In this document: in pieces, positions 12,801-24,100 of the stretch
How the letters are laid out: each line of letters opens with the position of its first letter
Position numbering within the stretch: the stretch's first letter is position 1
DNA from: Protopterus annectens
Taxonomy: Eukaryota; Chordata; Ceratodontiformes; Protopteridae
Assembly (NCBI RefSeq): GCF_019279795.1
Contig: NC_056733.1
Span: 1,424,940,121 to 1,425,004,120 of the forward strand
Direction: 5' to 3'
Length of the DNA: 64,000 nt
Program-made: the position numbers and the translations under genes
The notes under the pieces: model-generated
What the model was told of the DNA's origin: nothing
What the model saw: only the letters and a program-made list of their open reading frames with translations
Databases searched by the model: none

Positions 12801-15372
12801 AAATGGGAAAGGAACAGTGAAGCAGTAATCTAAAGAACAGAACATATAAATGGGGAAAGGAACGGTGAAGCAGTAATCTAAAGAAAAGAAACATATAAAT
12901 GGGAAAAGGAACAGTGAAGCAGTAATCTAAAGAACAGAAACATATAAATGGGAAAGGAACAGTGAAGCAGTAATCTAAAGAACAGAAACATATAAATGGG
13001 GAAAGGAACAGTGAAGCAGTAATCTAAAGAACAGAAACATATAAATGGGGAAAAGGAACAGTGAAGCAGTAATCTAAAGAACAGAAACATATAAATGGGA
13101 AAGGAACAGTGAAGCAGTAATCTAAAGAACAGAAGCATATAAATGGGAAAGGAACAGTGAAGCAGTAATCTAAAGAACAGAAACATATAAATGGGAAAGG
13201 AACAGTGAAGCAGTAATCTAAAGAACAGAAACATATAAATGGGAAAGGAACAGTGAAGCAGTAATCTAAAGAACAGAAACATATAAATGGGGAAAGGAAC
13301 AGTGAAGCAGTAATCTAAAGAACAGAAACATATAAATGGGAAAGGAACAGTGAAGCAGTAATCTAAAGAACAGAAACATATAAATGGGAAAGGAACAGTG
13401 AAGCAGTAATCTAAAGAACAGAAACATATAAATGGGGAAAGGAACAGTGAAGCAGTAATCTAAAGAACAGAAACATATAAATGGGGAAAGGAACAGTGAA
13501 GCAGTAATCTAAAGAACAGAAACATATAAATGGGAAAGGAACAGTGAAGCAGTAATCTAAAGAACAGAAACATATAAATGGGGAAAGGAACAGTGAAGCA
13601 GTAACCTAAAGAACAGAAACATATAAATGGGGAAAGGAACAGTGAAGCAGTAATCNNNNNNNNNNNNNNNNNNNNNNNNNNNNNNNNNNNNNNNNNNNNN
13701 NNNNNNNNNNNNNNNNNNNNNNNNNNNNNNNNNNNNNNNNNNNNNNNNNNNNNNNNNNNNNNNNNNNNNNNNNNNNNNNNNNNNNNNNNNNNNNNNNNNN
13801 NNNNNNNNNNNNNNNNNNNNNNNNNNNNNNNNNNNNNNNNNNNNNNNNNNNNNNNNNNNNNNNNNNNNNNNNNNNNNNNNNNNNNNNNNNNNNNNNNNNN
13901 NNNNNNNNNNNNNNNNNNNNNNNNNNNNNNNNNNNNNNNNNNNNNNNNNNNNNNNNNNNNNNNNNNNNNNNNNNNNNNNNNNNNNNNNNNNNNNNNNNNN
14001 NNNNNNNNNNNNNNNNNNNNNNNNNNNNNNNNNNNNNNNNNNNNNNNNNNNNNNNNNNNNNNNNNNNNNNNNNNNNNNNNNNNNNNNNNNNNNNNNNNNN
14101 NNNNNNNNNNNNNNNNNNNNNNNNNNNNNNNNNNNNNNNNNNNNNNNNNNNNNNNACATATAAATGGGGAAAGGAACAGTGAAGCAGTAATCTAAAGAAC
14201 AGAAACATATAAATGGGGAAAGGAACAGTGAAGCAGTAATCTAAAGAACAGAAACATATAAATGGGGAAAGGAACAGTGAAGCAGTAATCTAAAGAACAG
14301 AAACATATAAATGGGAAAGGAACAGTGAAGCAGTAATCTAAAGAACAGAAACATATAAATGGGAAAGGAACAGTGAAGCAGTAATCTAAAGAACAGAAAC
14401 ATATAAATGGGGAAAGGAACAGTGAAGCAGTAATCTAAAGAACAGAAACATATAAATGGGGAAAGGAACAGTGAAGCAGTAATCTAAAGAACAGAAACAT
14501 ATAAATGGGGAAAGGAACAGTGAAGCAGTAATCTAAAGAACAGAAACATATAAATGGGGAAAGGAACAGTGAAGCAGTAATCTAAAGAACAGAAAGATAT
14601 AAATGGGGAAAGGAACAGTGAAGCAGTAATCTAAAGAACAGAAAGACATAAATGGGAAAGGAACAGTGAAGCAGTAATCTAAAGAACAGAAACATATAAA
14701 TGGGAAAGGAACAGTGAAGCAGTAATCTAAAGAACAGAAACATATAAATGGGAAAGGAACAGTGAAGCAGTAATCTAAAGAACAGAAACATATAAATGGG
14801 GAAAGGAACAGTGAAGCAGTAATCTAAAGAACAGAAACATATAAATGGGAAAGGAACAGTGAAGCAGTAATCTAAAGAACAGAAACATATAAATGGGAAA
14901 GGAACAGTGAAGCAGTAATCTAAAGAACAGAAACATATAAATGGGGAAAGGAACAGTGAAGCAGTAATCTAAAGAACAGAAACATATAAATGGGAAAGGA
15001 ACAGTGAAGCAGTAATCTAAAGAACAGAAACATATAAATGGGGAAAGGAACAGTGAAGCAGTAATCTAAAGAACAGAAACATATAAATGGGAAAGGAACA
15101 GTGAAGCAGTAATCTAAAGAACAGAAACATATAAATGGGAAAGGAACAGTGAAGCAGTAATCTAAAGAACAGAAACATATAAATGGGAAAGGAACAGTGA
15201 AGCAGTAATCTAAAGAGCAGAAGCATATAAATCGGGAAAGGAACAGTGAAGCAGTAATCTAAAGACAGAAAAATATAAATGGGGAACGGAACAGTGAAGC
15301 AGTAATCTAAAGAACAGAAACATATAAATGGGGAAAGGAACAGTGAAGCAGTAATCTAAAGAACAGAAACAT
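9900..15372. repeat. 48/49-bp satellite array, block 2 (with assembly gap)
   Basis: Same satellite as block 1, resuming at the same point of the monomer at which block 1 stopped. At 10380-13000 the 49-bp (GGGG) and 48-bp (GGG) forms alternate in a recurring arrangement. Equivalent positions recur 193 bp apart (three 48s plus one 49) several times, and 289 bp apart elsewhere, which suggests a higher-order repeat. One degenerate stretch at about 12185-12275 has partial monomers. The block includes 500 Ns. Confidence 0.96.
13656..14155. other. assembly gap (500 N)
   Basis: Exactly 500 Ns with satellite on both sides. A round number suggests a placeholder, so the true number of monomers here is unknown. 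Confidence 0.98.
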
Positions 15373-16485
15373 TTGATTTCTGCATTAGTAACTGTATTTA
15401 GAGCTCAACCTAGAGCTGTTTACTGAATTTCCTGTTTGCACTTATTTTTAAAACGTTTTTTTCTCAAAACTTGCATTTTAACTGTCTTTGGCCTAGCACT
15501 CTTGTGTGGGGTCATTTACTGCACTGTTATAACTTGTTGATACTTGTGAACCTCTGCTATTTCTGAAAAAAACAAAAAATCTTGCTTTTTTCCCCACTTT
15601 TCTGAGATTTAAAAAAGTTCAGTTACAGGCCTGCTGTTCTTGAACTGTGTGTAAGTTTCTGTGAGGCCATTTTTTGCTTGGGCTAAAGGAAAGTCTCTCT
15701 GTTGATCGGTGGCAGTGAAAAACATTGAGCAGCCTGCCTGCCCCTGTGGGAGTGGTTACTGACTTGAAACTGTAGTTTTATTGGCCATTCTGGGTCAATT
15801 TCAAAACTCCTTAATCTTCCTCTCTTAAAACCTGGTTGCCTCATGATTTTGGTGTCTTTTCAGGCTTGTTGGCTTTTGGTGAAGCACCTACCAAGAGGAG
15901 AAAATGCTGAGAGAAGAAAGGAGCCACTTTTGAGACTTTAAGTATTTTTCCTCTGTTTATTTGCTAAGTTTTTCTGCATAGCCACCTGTTTTGAGCATTT
16001 TCTGGCTTGTTAAATTTGATTTCTGCATTAGTAACTGTATTTAGAACACAACCTAGAGTTGTTTACTAAATTTCCTGTTTGCACTTATTTTTAAAATTGT
16101 TTTTTTCTCAAAACTTGCATTTTATCTGTCTTTGGCCTAGCACTCTTGTGTGGGGTCATTTACTGCACTATTATAACTTGTTGATACTTGTGAACCTCTG
16201 CTATCTCTGAAAAAACAAACAAACAAAAAAATCTTGCTTTTTTCCCCACTTTTCTGAGATTTAAAAAAGTTCAGTTACAGGCTTGCTGTTCTTGAACTGT
16301 TTGTAAGTTTCTGTGAGGCCATTTTTTGCTTGGGCTAAAGGAAAGTCTCTCTGTTGATCAGTGGCAGTGAAAAACATTGAGCAGCCTGCCTGCCTCTGTG
16401 GGAGTGGTTACTGACTTGAAACTGTAGTTTTATTGGCCATTTTGGGTCAATTCCCAAACTCCTTCATCTTCCTCTCTTAAAACCC
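15373..16485 (+). promoter_or_regulatory. two tandem 5' units of the CR1 element
   Basis: The first unit runs 15373-16014 (about 640 bp). The second starts at 16015 with the same TTTGATTTCTGCATTAGTAA and stays highly similar for about 470 bp, to near 16483, before diverging into the unique 5' UTR. The first unit begins exactly at the satellite junction with the same base as the second, so it looks like a complete unit rather than a random truncation. By analogy with rodent L1 monomers this may be a repeated internal promoter; that role is inferred. Confidence 0.7.
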
Positions 16486-16778
16486 TCTTTTGCACGGTTT
16501 TGCGAGTTTTTGAGCATAGCGCAACAACGGGCAGTGCTGCCTAATTGGGTTTAAACTATTCCTGGCTCCACAAAGTCTGCTCTTCACTTTTTCCCTTAGA
16601 ACTGCTCTATTTCTCAATTTAAACACCATATTCTCATTCTAAGGCCCTTCACTGGTCCAATTAAGTAATCCTATAAGTTAGCACTATTAAACCATAAGCA
16701 CTACTTACTCTTATACTCTCTACGATTACCCTGTCCTCTATTTGTCCGTCTTAAATTCAGTTTCCCTATTACTCTAGC

Positions 16779-17719
16779 ATGTCCAAAGGTCAGTCAATGG
16801 TTTCCTCTCCAGTCCAGCTGGTGAATCTGGGAATTTTGAGGCAATGTTACAACTGTCTCATGTACACGGACAACCCTCTCCTCCTCCAAACAGGTTCAAA
16901 TATAAGTGAGAGATGCAACTATTTAGCCAAACTGGAGGCTGAGCTCTATCATCTCAAAACTGGTGTGACCAGTCAGGAGGAGAAGGTAACCTCACACAAC
17001 ACAATTCCAGTATCACATAGTCCCACCACATCAGCCAACCAAACACATAAATACACAAAAACATACTCGAGGCTCTAAATAAAAATCTATCTAAGCAACA
17101 GAGACGTCCAAAGCAGACATCCAAGCAAACGCTACCTCAAAACAAAACACACACAACACATAACCCACAAAGTCAGTGTGCCAAGCAGCCACAGCCCTTA
17201 AGGCTGAATAACACACCTGATACTCTTGTTATAGGTGACTCTATTGTCAGACACACTGACGTCCTGCTCACCAGGCTGAATAAAGAGAAGGTCACGGTGA
17301 GCTGCCTGTCGGGTGCTAGGATCCGACGCATAACACAAGCACTCAGGTCACTCCAAAGCAAATACAAATATGACTCAGTCATTGTACATGCTGGTGTGAA
17401 TGACCTGAGACATACCTCCCTGGACTACATGAAAAGAGACATAGAGGAGCTCTCTGATCATGTAGCCCAGGCTGGTATGACCCTGACCTTGAGCAGCATC
17501 TTACCCTCACCTAGAATGATGCCACAGTACAAAGACAAAATGATCAATTTTAACAATTGGCTAAAATTTTGGTGTCATTCAAAGGGGATCCAGTGTCTGT
17601 CAGCCTGGGATGACATGCTCGACAAGCCACGTTGCTTCACTAGGGATGGCTTGCACCTGTCGCCACTGGGCTTTCGGATATTGGCAAAGGCTCTTGCCAC
17701 CCCCATAGTGCCTTTTTAG
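16779..17719 (+). pseudogene. CR1 ORF1 with SGNH/GDSL esterase domain
   Basis: The N-terminal part (16779 to about 17050) includes RQCYNCLMY, a possible partial zinc-binding motif, and a helical LAKLEAELYHLK stretch. After one frame change near 17050-17075, a basic linker leads into an SGNH hydrolase domain. It has the nucleophile block VIGDSIVRH (about 17230), the GVND block (about 17395) and the C-terminal DGLHLSPLGF with the Asp-x-x-His pair (about 17645). CR1 and L2 ORF1 proteins are known to carry such an esterase; its substrate is unsettled. All three catalytic blocks are preserved. Confidence 0.82.
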
Positions 17720-17780
17720 GCAAGGCTCAAAAGTCAAACCCACCCCCATAGACAGCACAAGGAACAAGAAACTAAGGGTA

Positions 17781-20571
17781 ATGCTGCTAAATGCCAGAAG
17801 TCTTAACCTCAAGATGCACGCACAAGCTCTCCTCAGTATGGAGAACATCGATATCTGTGCAGTGACAGAAACCTGGTTCAAGGCTCCAGAGAACACCCCA
17901 GCACTACCAGGCTATACCTCATATCATGCTTTTTGGCCCCAAAACCCAGACCAAACCACAAAAGGAGGGGGAGTTTCCATATTTATCAAGGATATCCATA
18001 CCTCCAGGTTAGTGGCATTGCACAAAGTATCAGAGACCATCCATGTGCAACTAACAGTGGGCAAGACTGCTTTTCAGTTAATAGCATCCTACAGACCACC
18101 CTCTCAAAGTCAGGAATCCCATTCGGCTTTCCTGAAAACATTGGAGAACCTGAAGATCTCTCCGAGCACCATTATATTGGGCGACTTCAACTACCCAAAC
18201 ATTGACTGGGAGCACTACTCAAGCCCCAGCACCTTAGCCCAAAGATTCCTGGAAATTATAAACTCAAATGCTATGGAACAACTAGTCACCACTCCCACAA
18301 GAGGGGACAACATACTAGACCTGATCATTACCAACATGGGGACTCTATGCTCCACACCAGAAGTATATCCCTCATTGGTAAGATCAGACCATAAATTAAT
18401 TTCACTGGACATCCACATCCCGACCCCACCCCCAGCCCAGAAAACCACAGTGAAAAACTTCTCAAAAGCTAACTTCTCACTTCTCAAAACCAAAGTGGAA
18501 TCCTTCAAGGCCCCAGGGCCAGTGGAAACTACGGCCCAAACTGCAGAATCCTATATAAATGCATTCTATGGACCTCCAGGAATGCATGGATCATGCTATC
18601 CCAAACAAAACCAAGACCCAATCATCCAAAGGCAGGCGTCCAGTCTGGTGGACCCCTGCCATAAATAAACTGTACAATAGAAGGAGGAAGCTACTACATG
18701 ATAGAGCAAAATCCCTAATAGGGAAGGCATCTCTGATCAGTTCTAGCAAAAAATTACGATCCCTCATAAAATCCTCCAAGGCCAGCTTCGAGAGAAAAAT
18801 TGCACAGGACACCAAAGACAATCATAAGGCTTTTTTCAGTTATGTTAGAAACCTGGGATGCAACTCCCAGACTTGTTCTGAGTTGATTCTAAATGACAAA
18901 AAATACACTGAACCCACAGACATCGCCAATATCCTGGCAGACAGATTCAGTGCAAACTTCCACCCCCCTCCCCCCCAAAAGAGCAAGTATCTATCCCGGC
19001 AGAGGGCTGCCTCCCAAACATCTCAGATGCTCAGGTGAAGGCTGCCCTCTCCAATGCAAAACACTGCTTCCATGGGACCAGATGGCGTCCCAGGTTGCGT
19101 CCTACATGAACTACAAGAGGAACTAATCCCTCAAATAAAACAGCTATGCAATCTCAGCCTCACTACAGGATATGTGCCCACAGAATGGCGTACAGCAACA
19201 GTGGTCCCACTCCACAAAGGTGGAGCCTCTACGGACCCTGGAAACTATTGCCCCATAAGCCTGACTAGCTTGGTCTGCAAGGCTATGGAGAGGATCATCA
19301 TGGAGCTCATAAACAAAGACATTGGGGACCTACAGACACTAGATCCTACCCAGTTCGGCTTTGTCAAGGGCAGATCCTGCCTTTTGAACCTGGTTGACTT
19401 CTTTGAAACAGTCACCAAAGCCATAGATGAAGGGAAGGTAGACCACACAGCCTATCTGGACCTTCCAAAGGCATTTGACACAATACCCCACTCAGGCATC
19501 ATAGATAAGCAATCCAGCTTAAATATAAACCCCTATGTCACAAGATGGGTCGCAAACTGGCTCAAAGACAGAACCCACAGAGTGAGAGTTGCTGGAGCCA
19601 TGTCAGACTCGAAACCGGTCACAAGTGGCATCCCACAGGGTTCTGTCCTGGGACCACTCTTGTTTGGTATATACTTTTCCGAGGTACAGGCAAATGTGGG
19701 AGGACTATGGCTCACCAAGTTCGCAGATGACTGCAAACTGGGTGCCATAATCAACTCTCCAGCTGACACAAACATCCTTCATAAAGGTCTCACAGAGACA
19801 GATAACTGGTGCCAGCGCCATGGTTTAAAGCTAAATGCCAAAAAATGTATAGTCATACCCTTTGGCAAAAACAATGTGCCCACAAATTACCACATAGGTG
19901 GAAACCCATTAAGTACAGAGAAAGTTATTAGGGACCTGGGGACCCAAGTTGATAGCAATCTCTCCTTTGAACACCACATTGCCAAAGTGGTTAGAAAGAC
20001 CTTCTACATAGCCCACCGCATCACGAAGGGTTTCACATCTAGATCAAGAGAGGTAATCGTGCCCCTTTATTCATCCCTCATCAGGCCCATCATAGAATAC
20101 AATGCCCCTTTTGGGATGTACCTTACCCGACACCTGCAGCAATTAGAAAGACCCCAAAATAATCTCACCAAGAGGATCAAGGGTCTCAAACAGATGCCAT
20201 ATGCTGCTCGGTTAAAAATACTCCAGCTCTACTCAGTTGCATACCGCCTACTTCAAGGCAATCTATGCCTGACATACAAAGCTATGTCAAATCCAGAATT
20301 AATGGACATGCTCCACCTCAGTAAATCTAAATCCCTTAGAGCCACACGCTCGAGGGACTTGAACCTCAGCACAGAAATAAATAGAACTTGCTGGAGGGAC
20401 AGGTTCATAAACCAGAGGCTCCCTTCACTCTGGAATAGAATTCCAGTTCATGTGAGGCAGAGCACCTCACTGAATAACTTCAAGAAGAATCTCAATAAAT
20501 GGATGGGGGATTGTAGGTTTGTCCCAGGGATTACTCCCGTGTCACTATTAGACAGAGACACAGTAAACTAA
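17781..20571 (+). pseudogene. CR1 ORF2: endonuclease and reverse transcriptase
   Basis: APE-like endonuclease: LLNARSLNLK (Asn), AVTETWF (Glu), GDFNYPNIDWE and the C-terminal SDHKLISLDI (Asp-His pair), in an open frame 17781 to about 18570. The linker with RRPVWWTPAINKLYNRRRK is in another frame (to 19038), and the polymerase is open from 19054 to 20571. It has GPDGVPG, VVPLHKGGASTDPGNY, FGFVKGRSC, YLDLPKAFDT, PQGSVLGPLLFGIYF and FADDCKLG. About three frame breaks, in the linker and around the C-rich run near 18965, separate these parts. The polymerase motifs themselves look intact. Confidence 0.88.
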
Positions 20572-20683
20572 ACCTTAAAAAGGGCACAGTATACTCAAAT
20601 CAAGGGGTGGCGTAAGCCATACAGAATCGGGCTAGGCTTATAATTGCCCCAGGGCAGATAGCCTAGTATGAACCTATGAACCT

Positions 20684-23113
20684 ATATAAATGGGGAAAGG
20701 AACAGTGAAGCAGTAATCTAAAGAACAGAAACATATAAATGGAGAAAGGAACAGTGAAGCAGTAATCTAAAGAACAGAAACATATAAATTGGAAATGAAC
20801 AGTGAACAGTAATCTAAAGAACAGAAACATATAAATGGGGAAAGGAACAGTGAAGCAGTATTCTAAAGACAGAAAATATAAATGGGGAACGGAACAGTGA
20901 AGCAGTAATCTAAAGAACAGAAACATATAAATGGGGAAAGGAACAGTGAAGCAGTAATCTAAAGAACAGAAGCATATAAATGGGGAAAAGAACAGTGAAG
21001 CAGTAATCTAAAGACAGAAAAATATAAATGGGGAACGGAACAGTAAAGCAGTAATCTAAAGAACAGAAACATATAAATGGGTATGGGAGCAGTGAAGCAG
21101 TCATCTAAAGAACAGAAACATATAAATGGGGAAACGAACAGTGAAGCAGTAATCTAAAGAACAGAAACATATAAATGGGGAATAGAACAGTGAACAGTAA
21201 CCTAAAGAACAGAAACATATAAATGGGGAAAGGAACAGTGAAGCAGTAACCTAAAGAACAGAAACATATAAATGGGAAAGGAACAGTGAAGCAGTAATCT
21301 AAAGAACAGAAACATATAAATGGGAAAGGAACAGTGAAGCAGTAATCTAAAGAACAGAAACATATAAATGGGAAAGGAACAGTGAAGCAGTAATCTAAAG
21401 AACAGAAACATATAAATGGGGAATAGAACAGTGAACAGTAACCTAAAGAACAGAAACATATAAATGGGGAAAGGAACAGTGAAGCAGTAATCTAAAGAAC
21501 AGAAACATATAAATGGGGAAAGGAACAGTGAAGCAGTAACCTAAAGAACAGAAACATATAAATGGGGAAACGAACAGTGAAGCAGTAATCTAAAGAACAG
21601 AAACATATAAATGGGAAATGAACAGTGAAGCAGTAATCTAAAGAACAGAAACATATAAATGGGGAAAGGAACAGTGAAGCAGTAATCTAAAGAACAGAAA
21701 CATATAAATGGGAAAGGAACAGTGAAGCAGTAATCTAAAGAACAGAAACATATAAATGGGAAAGGAACAGTGAAGCAGTAACCTAAAGAACAGAAACATA
21801 TAAATGGGGAAAGGAACAGTGAAGCAGTAATCTAAAAAACAGAAACATATAAATGGGAAAGGAACAGTGAAGCAGTAACCTAAAGAACAGAAACATATAA
21901 ATGGGGAAAGGAACAGTGAAGCAGTAACCTAAAGAACAGAAACATATAAATGGGGAAAGGAACAGTGAAGCAGTAACCTAAAGAACAGAAACATATAAAT
22001 GGGAAAGGAACAGTGAAGCAGTAATCTAAAGAACAGAAACATATAAATGGAGAAAGGAACAGTGAAGCAGTAATCTAAAGAACAGAAACATATAAATGGG
22101 GAAAGGAACAGTGAAGCAGTAATCTAAAGAACAGAAAGAAATAAATGGGAAAAGGAACAGTGAAGCAGTAATCTAAAGAAAAGAAAGATATAAATGGGGA
22201 AAGGAACGGTGAAGCAGTAATCTAAAGAACAGAAACATATAAATGGGGAAAGGAACAGTGAAGCAGTAATCTAAAGAACAGAAAGATATAAATGGGGAAA
22301 GGAACGGTGAAGTAGTAATCTAAAGAACAGAAACATATAAATGGGAAAGGAACAGTGAAGCAGTAATCTAAAGAACAGAAACATATAAATGGGAAAGGAA
22401 CAGTGAAGCAGTAATCTAAAGAACAGAAACATATAAATGGGGAAAGGAACAGTGAAGCAGTAATCTAAAGAACAGAAGCATATAAATGGGAAAGGAACAG
22501 TGAAGCAGTAATCTAAAGAACAGAAACATATAAATGGGAAAGGAACAGTGAAGCAGTAATCTAAAGAACAGAAACATATAAATGGGGAAAGGAACAGTGA
22601 AACTGTAATCTAAAGAACAGAAACATATAAATGGGGAAAGGAACAGTGAAGCAGTAATCTAAAGAACAGAAACATATAAATGGGGAAAGGAACAGTGAAG
22701 CAGTAATCTAAAGAACAGAAACATATAAATGCGGAAAGGAACAGTGAAGCAGTAATCTAAAGAATGGAAACATATAAATGGGGAAAGGAACAGTGAAGCA
22801 GTAATCTAAAGAACAGAAATATATAAATGGGGAATGGAACAGTGAAGCAGTAATCTAAAGAAGAGAAAGATATAAATGGGAAAGGAACAGTGAAGCAGTA
22901 ATCTAAAGAATAGAAACATAAATGGGGAAAGGAACAGTGAAGCAGTAATCTAAAGATTAGAAATATATAAATGGGGAATGGAACAGTGAAGCAGTAATCT
23001 AAAGAAGAGAAAGATATAAATGGGAAAGGAAAAGTGAAGCAGTAATCTAAAGAACAGAAACATATAAATGGGGAAAGTAACAGTGAAGCAGTAATCTAAA
23101 GAACAGAAACATA
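20684..23113. repeat. 48/49-bp satellite array, block 3
   Basis: Same satellite, more heterogeneous than blocks 1 and 2. The 49-bp form dominates, and there are TAACCT variants, GATATAAAT and AGACAGAAAA variants and small deletions. The greater divergence suggests an older or less homogenised part of the array. Confidence 0.95.
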
Positions 23114-23280
23114 GGTTTACCCCGGGAATCATCTCTGTGTCACTGCTGGACAGAGGCACAGCAAACTAATGGGTATAGTATTCTCATCCTAAGGGATGGT
23201 GAAAGCCACACACACACTGGCTAGGCTTATAAATGCCCTAGGGCAGATAGCCTAGTATGAACCTATGAACCTATGAACCT
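23114..23280 (+). mobile_element. CR1 LINE, extreme 3' fragment (167 bp)
   Basis: Starts in the last codons of ORF2 (GGTTTACCCCGGGAATC, matching the C-terminus of the copy at 15373), then the 3' UTR and three CTATGAAC-type tail units. Flanked by satellite on both sides: AGAAACATA on the left and ATAAATGGGG on the right. The different truncation point shows that it is not a duplicate of the two larger copies. Confidence 0.92.
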
Positions 23281-24100
23281 ATAAATGGGGAAAGGAACAG
23301 TGAAGCAGTAATCTAAAGAACAGAAACATATAAATGGGAAAGGAACAGTGAAGCAGTAATCTAAAGAACAGAAACATATAAATGGGGAACGGAACAGTAA
23401 AGCAGTAATCTAAAGAACAGAAACATATAAATGGCAAAGGAACAGTGAAGCAGCAATCTAAAGAAGAGAAAAATATAAATGGGAAAGGAAAGGTGAAGCA
23501 GTAATCTAAAGAACAGAAAGACATAAATGGGAAAGGAACAGTGAAGCAGTAATCTAAAGAACAGAAACATATAAATGGGGAAAGGAACAGTGAAGCAGTA
23601 ATCTAAAGAACAGAAGCATATAAATGGGAAAGGAACAGTGAAGCAGTAATCTAAAGAACAGAAACATATAAATGGGAAAGGAACAGTGAAGCAGTAATCT
23701 AAAGAACAGAAACATATAAATGGGGAAAGGAACAGTGAAGCAGTAATCTAAAGAGCAGAAGCATATAAATCGGGAAAGGAACAGTGAAGCAGTAATCTAA
23801 AGACAGAAAAATATAAATGGGGAACGGAACAGTGAAGCAGTAATCTAAAGAACAGAAACATATAAATGGGAAAGGAACAGTGAAGCAGTAATCTAAAGAA
23901 CAGAAACATAAATGGGGAAAGGAACAGTGAAGCAGTAATCTAAAGAACAGAAATATATAAATGGGGAACGGAACAGTGAAGCAGTAATCTAAAGAACAGA
24001 AACATATAAATGGGAAAGGAACAGTGAAGCAGTAATCTAAAGAACAGAAACATATAAATGGAGAAAGGAACAGTGAAGCAGTAATCTAAAGAACAGAAAC
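23281..24100. repeat. 48/49-bp satellite array, block 4 (right end)
   Basis: About 17 further monomers with variants similar to block 3. It stops at GAACAGAAAC, where an older CR1 copy begins; no satellite is seen beyond. Confidence 0.95.

Larger units (their letters stand above)
15373..20683 (+). mobile_element. CR1-type LINE, apparently full length
   Basis: 5.3 kb element inserted in the satellite, with CAGAAACAT on the left and ATATAAATGGGG on the right. In order: two tandem 5' units (15373-16485), rest of the 5' UTR, ORF1 (16779-17719) with an SGNH esterase domain, ORF2 (from about 17781) with APE-type endonuclease then reverse transcriptase (FADDCKLG) and the CR1-like C-terminus (FKKNLNKWMGD), and a short 3' UTR ending in CTATGAAC-type 8-bp repeats. 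The FADD motif and 8-bp 3' repeat are CR1-clade hallmarks. A few frameshifts remain, so it is probably inactive but young. Confidence 0.93.

Noticed and set aside
9934-15226. Many further repeat-peptide frames, including two across the N gap
   Set aside because: Same satellite artefact; the frames across the gap consist mostly of unknown bases.
15373-16485. Long terminal repeats of a retrovirus-like element
   Set aside because: The two similar blocks are adjacent, both at the 5' side, and the downstream ORFs are CR1 LINE ORF1 and ORF2.
4326-24100. CRISPR array
   Set aside because: Units are directly adjacent with no unique spacers, and the context is vertebrate; this is a satellite.
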